Below, piece by piece: positions 55,401 through 64,000 of a DNA stretch of 64,000 nucleotides; position 1 is the stretch's first letter; each line of letters opens with the position of its first letter. Both the position numbers and the translations under genes were made by a program. Source of the DNA: Micrasema longulum (lineage: Eukaryota; Arthropoda; Insecta; Trichoptera; Brachycentridae); NCBI GenBank assembly GCA_022494885.1, contig JAGVSM010001374.1:1-64000 (forward strand), read 5' to 3'. The notes under the pieces are model-generated. The model was not told where the DNA came from and ran no database searches. It saw nothing but the letters and a program-made list of their open reading frames with translations.

Positions 55401-58400
55401 TTTTGCACCATCGCAACATATCTTGATAACTCGTTACAAGCAAACGGGGTGATCGGTATTATGCTTCACGTCAGCCCAGGAACAATTAAATAAAACATTC
55501 AAATTAGTCAATGAAATTTCTTGGTGGAAGTCATTGTAATTTAACTTAGTTTTATATACCAAAAACCAGTTTCATCGCTCTCGCGACATCGTTAAACTGG
55601 TATAATTTTTAAGAAGTTTAAACTGAGCAGCAAAATTTTATCTCTGCAACGAGCCATGTTTTTTGGATTACTGCGATGTTATTACTTTGAAATACTCCTT
55701 TCCATCCATTTCCGAAATGATTTAAAACATAACGACATTACAGGAAACTTTCTGTGAGAGAATAGGATAACTTTTACAGCTGCTTGTTAGCAATAGTTTT
55801 TTCTGAAGTACGGTAAAACTCCAATTATTTGGATTAATGACTGCCAGATTTTAGTACTTTTAAAATAATAGTGAATTGGAATCACATTAAAAACCTACAT
55901 AAACATGTCCAGCGAAGTTAATCACACAATTGATTTTTTTTTAAACTTTTCATTTATTTTTTATTTCCTGGATATTTGGCAATCCGGATGACTGCAGTTC
56001 GGACAAATAAATTTTATATTATTAAATAAATTTATAGATCTACCCAAAAGTAATTATAGTATTTTTTATTTACAAAACGTTTTTGTAATAAAAGTAAAAC
56101 AATAGAATAGGTAGGTGTACAAATCGTACGCAACCGATTAGGTACTTTTTTATGATTTTTACGGAAACTGCGATTTTACTCTAAATAATAGTGTAAAAAT
56201 GAAAAAGCAAGTTGGCTAGTGGTAAAGAAAAAAATTAAAAAATGTTTTTATAATGTTTACTCGATATTTTTTTTCCCGCATTCGTTCGTAACGGAGCATG
56301 TGGGCATCACCAGACGCCAATAGACGACCCTCTCGCTAGTCAGCATTCTCGCCTCCTCCCACGTCAATCCTGCATCCCCTAATTCCGCCGAATAAAACCG
56401 AAGAAGAGGCAGGCTCTTCTGAGGCATCCGAATCAATCAAATATTTATATCATCCAAAACATTTGAAAAATTTGGTCGAAAGGCTCCAGTTTAAGACAGA
56501 AATGATCGTTTCTTGCAATGTAATTGATTTACTTTATTAGATTTTTCCTATTACATATTTACGATCAATTACCTATTTACCTAAAATTATTTAACAGGTT
56601 ACACGGATTACTCCGCCGCATTCTACACGTATGACGTGCTGCTTACCATATCGGCAGTTACGGTGCTGATGATGCCACTGGGGGCCAAGGTCCCCGCAGA
56701 CAATCTCTTCAGAGACCTGGTGAACATTATGAAGATGCCTCACGTCATTCTCTTCATCTTCTTCCTGTTTGCCCTCGGCAACTTCTGGGGATTCATCGAG
56801 TCTTTCCTGTTCCTTTATCTCAAAGAACTTGGCGCTCCTAACTACCTCTTGGGTAAGAATCAAAAAAAAACTTTTATCGGCCAAGAAAATTCAAAATAAG
56901 CCAAAATTATCGGGCATAATCTTATATACAATATACGTATAATTGGCTTGATTTTAAAAGAAAAATGTTTATCGTCAAATATATATTTTTTCCTTCTGTA
57001 ACCATTTTATATTATAACGGAGAAATCTAAATTGGTGTAATTTTTCTAAACCTATAATTGCACATTGTTTTTATGTAAAAAACTATGATTTATGCAATAA
57101 AAAGACGGTTTTAATTTCACTAAAATGATGCTGGCTTTATAAATATAATATTAATTGATTTTATGAGGATTGTTGTTTAAATTTTTAGTTCGATTCCCGA
57201 TAACTTAAAACAAGGTTTATTAGAATTTAAATTGTAAAATTAAATTTAGAATGTCCCGATGTTGTATTATGTACATTTTGAGATATCTGAAGTACTCATG
57301 TTACGTTTAGTGGCATAGTAGCTACATAGTTATTTAAATTTCAGGTATAACAGTGACCGTTGGAACTCTGAGCAGCATCCCATTCCTTTATGGGGCTGAG
57401 ACTATCACCGCTAAAGTTGGACATGTGAATGTAATCGTCATTGCCTTCTTCTCTCACGCAGCTCGACTGGTTGGCTATTCCTTTATCGAGTAAGAATTAC
57501 ACTTAGACATTTTTTAAATTTAAACTTCCAAACGTTTCCAGTCCTCTGTCATCTGCTTTTTTCATCCATTCTCTACCTGCTATCGAGGCAATATCGTCAC
57601 CCATCTTTTTTCTGCCCTTCGAACTACCTTTTGTTTGCCCATGGTCTCCACTTTATTATTCTGGGAGTCGATCTGTCATCATTTTGTCTCGTCAAGTGTC
57701 CTGTCCACTGCCATTTAAATTTTGTTGTACGATCCATGATATCTACCACGACCGCCTAATTTCTTCCTGTCTCTAGACACACATCATTGCGTGCATTTCA
57801 GTTTCTGGCTTCTTTTCTGAGTCACAGACATGGTTCCTAGTCTGTATGTTGTCACTGGCAATATACACATAATAAATATCAAAAACGTATGTGAAATAAG
57901 CTGCAAAAAACTGGATTTTAAAAAAGTATTTAGATTTTTTTTATGTAAGTACATATTTTATTTATCTAGATTGGGATGGTCCAATCCGAAGATCGTGAGT
58001 CGCGTGATACATTATTGCAAGGCCGCGACAAAGTTACAAAAAGAGATTTCCGACTAAAAACTATTGTGCAAGAAAGTGCTTTTTAAACTTGAAACGTGTG
58101 AATTGTGTGAAGAATTTTAACCATTAAATACATATAAAATGTGTGAAATTTCTGCCCCATTAACATGACGAATTTAAGAATAAATAAGGCTTGAGGAAAA
58201 TAACATTTAGGTAATTTTTGTGATCTCACCGGGAATCGAGCCCGGAACCACCGTGTGTAAAGCAAACGGGAGGACGGGGACCGCCAGAAATAATCAAAAA
58301 GTAAATCTTTTTTCAAAGATGCACGCTTCTAACCTACTGCCCTGAAAAGTCATGTTATTATGAAAAGTTTATTTATATATTATGCATAAAAGTTAAGAGG

Positions 58401-61400
58401 AAATGCGGGCTGACTTTTTTCAGACAAACGTATTCCCTCATTTTCTCCCTGGAATTTGGCACTAGAGCAGTTATTTGTTTACACACTATAGATATTTACT
58501 ATTGGCATGTTTCTGTTGTTTTGCTATTTTATTAAATTGTTTCTTATAGGAGCTAGGACCATCCAAAAATCCACAACTATTTTCAGTTTTATCTACGAAC
58601 TGTTTTCGGACGTAGTCACAAATATGATAAATAATTAATTAAAATAAAACGGAAAAACCGACACAGAAGATTTCATTTCTAATATCTAAAAAAAAATCGG
58701 TTCAGTTTTGGGGTGCAAAAAACGGGACAGCGTAACGTCGATTTTAGTTAGGTATAATCAGTCCGACGTGCAATTGTCTTTTTAAAACAGTATCCGGGAG
58801 GCATTTGCAAGAGTGTGAGAAAAACAGTGTTCAAATACCTATTCATCAAAATTCTCAGCCACCGCGTTTCCTCTTAAGATGTGCATCGCCAGCCTTGCTG
58901 TAGGCTGTAGCCGAAGGCAGGTAGGTATTCCATTTGATGACGATTTGCGCACAAAGATAACACGATGAATCATGAATAAGAATAATGCGGAGATCAGTGT
59001 CGAAAATGTCGGAACATCACCGCAATTAACTCAAATGACGAAATCCGCTTGAAGCCTATGATTTAGTGGATAACGCTAGAAAAATGCTAACATCACTTGA
59101 ACGTAAAATCGGTGTTTCCTGTTTTGCTTAGCTCGTCTTTTTTCCTACAAATCTACACTGATAAAAAAATACTTAATCCCTAAATTTAACTATCTTTTGT
59201 AGTGCTAGGAATAGTTTAATATTTATTTTTTATGTTTCATTTTGTCGGAGTTCGAGCGGACAAAGAATAGAGTTCTGTGAATGTAATATAACCGAAATAC
59301 TTGACGAACATCGAGATGTTAAAATCCTGATAAAGTCGATCGAGTGGGGATAAGTTGGCTTCGTAGTGCGGTGGTCGGCGCATTCGCCTAGCTTTCATGA
59401 GTCGATTCCTAGCAGAGTCGACGTGAAATATTTGTTTTAATTATGGTTTTACACTGCAATATTTCATTCTCCCTAGACTGGTACCTGGGCCCCGATCACA
59501 ATAGGAAGTTAACGTAGTTATCTTCGACTGTCTATAAAGAAAAACCGATATTTGTGTACGAAAATGAGTATATTTGCATGAACATTTAAAGTATCTTCGT
59601 CGGTAACCTATAATTGAACATGTTTAGAAGAAACAATTGTATGCATATACTTCTTTTCATACTGAAAACTTAAATTTACTTTGTAGATAAAATTGACGAT
59701 AAATGGGGCCCGTATTACAATGGGAAGTTAACAGTTATCTTCAATTTTATCTACAAAGTAAAATTTTGTTTTCTGTAAGAAAAATATAATGTTTTTGTAT
59801 TTTTTTTTCTAAACATGTTCAATTACAGGTTACTGACGAAGATTCTTTAAATTTTCATACAAATATACACATTTTCGTACATAAATATTGTATTTATTTT
59901 ATACCGTCTCGATATGTACCGATGACGATAGCGTTCGTAATCGCGGCTCTGAAGCGTATGACTGATTACCTACCTTCCATGTAACAAAAAATATCGAGAT
60001 ACGCTGCGATTAGGGTGCCAATGCAGTGCCCTATGCACCACTGGGTGCGGATCGGGAAATGAGGATGACTTTTATATTTGATTTTTACTAATTTAAATAA
60101 ATATCAAAACGTAAGGAAGTTCAGTGTTTTTTTTATTTGACTATCAAATTAAGCCAATTTTTTATTATTTTTCTTTTTTATTATCATCGCTACAATTTTA
60201 AAGTTTTGTATTTTTTTAATTAATCCGGGAAAATTGATTTATTTTTTAATTATTGACGTCACTTTTTCCCTTCGGTGAGTTGTCCTGAAATGTGAGTTGG
60301 TTTCCCGGAAACTGAAAATCTATCACAACACATTCTAGTTGGATCACATTCACATATAATACGTACAGGTGTTTAGGTGTTAGAAGTTTCGGAAAGGTTC
60401 ATTCGAAGGCAAACCTTTGCGAGTATCCTTTTATCAGTTCTTTCGCATGGTGCTGACCAGGTACTTGCCAGAGGATAACGCTCTGCTTCCTGGCCCATAA
60501 TCTAAGTTCGTTACGAGGAGCACATTTGGGCAACCCACAGTAGGGCTCAGGGCCTATTGGGGCTGTCTCAGTTCCCAGCCTTGCCAATTCATCCGCTGCC
60601 TCGTTACCGCCGATGTTTGAGTGACCAGGTACCCAAATTAATGTCACACTTTTACACTCACCGAAAAAGTTAATTTAGAATTGATCTCGACAGAGTTCAG
60701 TGCTTTTAGAGCAGCCTGACTGTCTGATATAATATAAATTCTTTTGTTTTTGAGAGACGTGCCAGTTGTAAATACGATTCACAAGTTGGTTTGAACATAT
60801 AGTTATATCTAAGACCTCCTGACGGGTTATAGTTACAAATGTTGGTTTATTTCCAATGTTGAGCACCTGTAAGTTGTTGGTCAGAAGGAATTCATACAAG
60901 GACTCACCTCGGCGATTGGTGTCTGTACTGCTGCATGTAGTGTGATGAAAGTTGCTGTCACAGCTTAGCAGCAACCATTCACTTTGGTTCTTGCAGTACT
61001 CCACCAGGGTTGCCAATTGAAATCCCGGTTCCTGCTGCGACATGTATGCAGAGCAGATAACGGTTTTTGCATTTCGTTTCGTATTTTGATGTAGGCCGCA
61101 ATCAGGTCGTCAGTGCACATGCCTGGAATAGACAAGAATTGAAGATTCTTTTTTATTACTATGCAGGCTCTGGGTACGTTACCTACCTGTAGAATTAAGC
61201 CCCATCACCGTGTTGTTGTTAATACACGGTTCTTGGATCAAGGCTATGTCAAGCTCCTCCTCTTGAATTTGGGTATACATACCACTACGGTAGCCGGTTG
61301 CAGCACTTTGATAATTTTTTTTTTGGGTATTGGGTTTGGGGGGATTTGGGAAGTGCCGGGATGGGTGTGGGGGTTAGGGTTGGGCGTTGGTAGGGTTTTT

Positions 61401-64000
61401 CGAGGCCTTTTTACTTTTATGCTCTCGAGATAGAGTGGGAAGTTGGACTGGCCTTACTCCTCCTCTTCCCCTCCCGCGAGAGCCTTTAGCACCTCGTTTT
61501 TAGTTCCCTCCAGCGTAAGATCGCGGGGAGTTTTGATTGGCTACTAGGGGCTGCACGGAAGACGAGATCTGACTGAATGACAGGTCTCAATCTTGGTTGT
61601 AATATGGTTGACACATTTTAGTAAACCCCTTACAAATAAATACATTTCTTATTCGTTTTTAATAACTATTGTGTGTGTGACTTCATTTAAACTCATGAGG
61701 GCGTCTGACGATGTCACGAAAACAAAACCGTTTATTGGTTGATATCAACGTGATATACGTTGAGTGTTCTATCTGCAAATAGATTACGTACTTATTTATC
61801 ACATTTTTTGAAAATGATATAAAAACTTCATATTTGAATTGTATGCATCAAATTATATTTCATACATTTTTGGTTTTTTATATTTAAAGATAAAGGTCAT
61901 ACAATAACATAAAAATGAAAAATCTACAATCATCAACGACGCAGTTACAGTACTTTACGCAGGGTACGTTGATATGGTCATGTACAGAATCAATAATCTC
62001 AAATAATTATATCATTGATTTTGTCACAGATTTTTTACTTCTTAGGAAGGCAATATTAGAAAACATAAACCTTTTGAAATCATACCAGTTTTGAGCAAGA
62101 AATAAATCAAACTAAATTTCTACGGTGAAGTAATAAAATGAGTGTTTACTTACCTTTTTTTTTTTTTCATTTAATTCTCCATTTTTAGTTCTCTGTAGCA
62201 GCTGCTGAATGTACACAAACATCGAGTATTTTTTTTTTTACTCATGTTTCTATAACGCTTACATTGTTTAATGTATTCATGGTTAAATAATTCTATAATT
62301 TTAGTAAGTAAAAAAATATATATTAAAATATTTTACTTGCATATGGCTTTTACATACATTTTGCAGTGATAAAATACAGATACACAAACATAGAAAATTC
62401 AGTAAGAAGATATTATACAAATATGAATAAAATAAAAGAGAAAGTAAATCAGTATAAGGCACTGAGGTATAATTAAATAGAGATGATGCTTCATAAAACG
62501 ATTAAAATGATGTTCCGAAAAATCACCGTGCAAAATGCATAGTAGAGTAAAAAATACTAATTGTCCATGCCAGTTTACCGTAAATCCAAAGATGTATGCT
62601 GTATGTTGCGCCTTTTTACACTGCTTCTCGTTTACTGACTACAAGTTAGGTTCCGGAACTTAGATTGAATGGATCACAAGACAGGTGCTTAGTGCGGCAT
62701 CTAGTGTATACATTTATATCAATGGTATAAGGGAAGAATTAATATTTAAAAAATGAAAACAGAACTAATTACATGTTTTTAGAAACTTATGTAGAAGCTG
62801 CCCCTGTTCTTACAGATCCAAAGATACAAAGTTGCCTGTTATAAAATAAATAATGCATGTACCTAAAGATTACAACAACCAAAAACAGTTAATCATTAAT
62901 TTAGATATAGTATAATACGAGACAAATGTAGAAACTGAGGAAATACATACCTAAAGTATTCATAGTTAAAACAGCAATAAGAAATGTGTATATTATAAAA
63001 GTAAAATCATTAGGTGAAGATTGAACAGAAAAGTTGTTAAAGGTTAAGGTGATAAATAAATGAAAAATGGTTAAAAGTTAATGATTAAATAATAAATCAC
63101 CAAGTTAAATAATAAATCAAAATTAATATTCTAGGAATGCCTGGTGGTGTTTTCCATTTGAAGCGATGGAGTCATTGTCAGTTCACCTGATGTGGGTAGC
63201 AGCGGCTACATACTGCGCTCTTCTGGCTCCTAAGAATCTGTTGGCTACTCTCATTGGAGTACTGGGGATGGCCCACTTCAGTTTAGGTACATACATAATA
63301 TTACAAAACTATGTTCCTTTTCCAGTTTCTAACGTATAGCAGTGAAAAAACATTTTTTTTCTGTGTTCAAAACAACAATGACAGTATGGAAATATTTTGT
63401 ATGTCCAAACTGTAGCATTACTCTGGACAAAAAACCCCAATTTAATTGCAGACTGTCAATACAAGAATATCATTTAAGTTGAAAGAAATGACGTTTGTGG
63501 CCAGTATCTTAACAATATTTCGGTTTACATTAAAATCACATACCAATTTTTTTGTATGCATAAGTTTAGACTGAGTCTTTAAAATTTCAGTATACCTATA
63601 TATCTTTAGCCTGTGCTTTAATAAATACTAGAAAACAGTAAGAATTTAAATAACTGATTATTTGAATACTGGCAACACCAAAATATAAGTGGTTTGTTAC
63701 AAGGCAACGTTCTATTTTAAAAAAACTACAGGTCCACAAACAATTTTTTTGAATTAAACAAAAATGGGTGAATCATAGAATTTAATTTTTATTTGCCTGC
63801 GATACATGATCTATTTCAATGTAAACAAATCAGGTGTCAAATATTTTTTTAACAGGCAGAGGGAGTGGCAGTTTTGCAGGAGGCTTTCTGATTTCATCAT
63901 TTGGAACCCGAGAAGCATTTCGTTACATGGGACTGGTTGCGTGTATGGGAGGATTCTGCTATGGCCTGCTTCATTACTTCTGGTTGAGGAAAATCAGTGA
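52452..64000 (+). CDS. Mfsd6: MFSD6-like major facilitator superfamily protein (ten exons, 3' end outside window)
   Basis: Exons: 52452-52722, 52792-52955, 53292-53569, 53658-53778, 53857-54056, 55113-55366, 56598-56852, 57345-57489, 63135-63286, 63856-64000+. All junctions are GT-AG and in phase, giving about 661 residues so far (human MFSD6 is about 790). Residues 1-30 are acidic and cytosolic. About 12 membrane segments are expected: two or three in exons 1-2, the rest in exons 6-10. Residues about 146-345 (exons 3-5) form a large hydrophilic loop with a Thr-rich PPTTTTSTQPTTT tract, several Cys and four N-glycosylation sequons (ENIT, ENET, VNVT, SNIT). Family hallmarks are RFLGTIMLSAGVTIMDPIAL, NFWGFIESFLFLYLKELGAP, WWCFPFEAMESLS and GMAHFSLG/RGSGSF. 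MFSD6 proteins are transporter-like membrane proteins of uncertain substrate. The start is chosen as the first in-frame ATG (AAAATGGAC) after two short uORFs. Confidence 0.92.
54325..54470 (+). repeat. Repeat with CGAAACCGGTAGAC signature, palindromic copy, in Mfsd6 intron 5
   Basis: ACCGACTATGTCTACCGG is mirrored by CCGGTAGACATAGAAAAGTC around TTTCGAGACGTAC. The right half continues TTATATACAAATATTTAAT as in 8640-8835. Confidence 0.6.
54550..54870. mobile_element. M2 foldback in Mfsd6 intron 5
   Basis: AACATTTCAGAGAAGGTAAT and ATAAGTC are mirrored by GACTTCTATATTACCTTCTC and TAAAATGTT. The core ATTGGCTGGTTTAAGTGGCC is present. The outer block at 54790-54860 matches, in inverse, the CTGGCTGGATTTCCTCCC region of the copy at 50740. 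Confidence 0.7.
57535..57835 (-). mobile_element. RTE-like LINE tail, antisense, in Mfsd6 intron 8
   Basis: The reverse strand aligns with 10243-10625 almost throughout (GATATCATGGATCGTACAAC; AGACAAAATGATGACAG; AGAATAATAAAGTGGAGACC; ATGGGCAAACAAAAG). It has indels and stops, so it is inactive. Confidence 0.8.
58222..58330 (-). mobile_element. tRNA-derived SINE (SINE-C-like) in Mfsd6 intron 8
   Basis: The minus strand has GTGGTTCCGGGCTCGATTCC then CGGTGAG (B box GGGCTCGATTCCC) preceded by CCCGTTTGCTTTACACACGG. It runs into a 3' body toward 58140. Confidence 0.55.
58331..59353. other. Unassigned part of Mfsd6 intron 8
   Basis: No feature was seen apart from a small GC-rich hairpin around 58890-58920. 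Confidence 0.35.
59354..60065 (+). mobile_element. SINE-A, interrupted by M3
   Basis: The left part (TAGTGCGGTGGTCGGCGCAT; CTAGACTGGTACCTG to 59487) and the right part (GAAGCGTATGACTGATTACC; AATGCAGTGCCCTATGCACC; from about 59951) rebuild the order seen intact at 1437-1690. CTG is present at both junctions. Confidence 0.8.
59488..59950. mobile_element. M3 foldback, complete, inside SINE-A
   Basis: Left blocks TTTGTGTACGAAAATGAGTA, ATCTTCGTCGGTAACCTATA and TTTACTTTGTAGATAAAATT are mirrored by ATCTACAAAGTAAAATTTTG, TTACAGGTTACTGACGAAGA and CACATTTTCGTACATAAATA. The centre is GGGGCCCGTATTACAATGGG. There is no coding capacity. Confidence 0.8.
60110..60355 (-). mobile_element. M1 element, copy 6 (truncated)
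   Basis: It starts AAGGAAGTTCAGTGTTTTTT (the M1 end) and runs through TTATTATCATCGCTACAAT and GAAAATCTATCACAACACAT, then stops where the LINE at 60360 begins. Confidence 0.7.
60360..61640 (-). mobile_element. Jockey-clade LINE with endonuclease joined to RNase H (reverse transcriptase deleted)
   Basis: It is read right to left. The start of the endonuclease (ALIQEPCINNNTVMGLNSTG) is at about 61200-61250. It continues as SEWLLLSCDSNFHHTTCSST and DTNRRGESLYEFLLTNNLQV, then VLDITICSNQLVNRIYNWHV to about 60765. The next bases read, in another frame, LKNKRIYIISDSQAALKALN, then VTLIWVPGHSNIGGNEAADE and LARLGTE, which is RNase H. The 1.5-2 kb reverse-transcriptase region between is missing. Frameshifts make it inactive. 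61320-61400 is G-rich on the plus strand. Confidence 0.85.
61641..63134 (+). other. 3' part of Mfsd6 intron 8, unassigned
   Basis: AT-rich, with no repeat or gene recognised. It ends with the acceptor ATATTCTAG at 63134. Confidence 0.5.

Noticed and set aside
56591..56884. 97-codon minus-strand frame
   Set aside because: It is antisense to Mfsd6 exon 7. The Glu/His-rich composition is a shadow of the hydrophobic coding strand.
1..64000. CRISPR array, operon or bacterial genes
   Set aside because: No regularly spaced direct repeats, and coding regions are intron-split. The sequence is eukaryotic.

Overview
The window is arthropod, most likely insect, nuclear DNA. It is AT-rich, its two recognisable host genes have GT-AG introns, and the space between them is packed with insect-type transposon debris: jockey/CR1-like and RTE-like LINE tails, tRNA-derived SINEs, a mariner, piggyBac-like remnants and many foldback or MITE elements. 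I could not fix the order from sequence alone. There is no bacterial, viral or CRISPR content.

Host genes. (1) On the minus strand, 36749 to 33523 is the large first coding exon of a long-isoform TSC22-domain gene (bunched, bun). It has both N-terminal motifs typical of long isoforms and a very long Gln/Met-rich middle. The TSC box and leucine zipper are not visible, so positions 1 to about 33522 are probably its first intron, which would exceed 33 kb. (2) On the plus strand, 52452 to the right edge holds ten exons of an MFSD6-like major facilitator protein. All exon phases join to give about 661 residues, and the gene continues past the window. The two genes are divergent and about 15.6 kb apart.

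Layout. 1-33.5 kb: putative bun intron with repeats, one GC-rich TATA/Inr island (about 4.6 kb), and two small candidate terminal exons on the plus strand (9463 and 16216) that might belong to a nested gene. 33.5-36.75 kb: bun exon. 36.75-52.3 kb: decayed LINEs, a piggyBac-like pseudogene, three copies of one DNA element (M1), SINEs and foldbacks. 52.3-64 kb: Mfsd6 with a TATA-less Inr/DPE-like start and two overlapping short upstream ORFs. Its introns, especially the 5.6 kb intron 8, are filled by RTE, SINE, foldback and LINE copies.

Repeat families named here for reference: M1 (about 380 bp, ends near GGAACTTCAG), M2 (foldback containing CCTGTCATTGGCTGG), M3 (foldback ending GGGCCC/GGGCCG), M5 (ends GGG..GGTATTC.GAA, 99 bp to 1.2 kb), and SINE-A, -B, -C and -D. 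Several sit inside one another, which gives relative insertion ages. bun acts in growth control and Mfsd6 is a membrane transporter-like protein; nothing here indicates that they work together.
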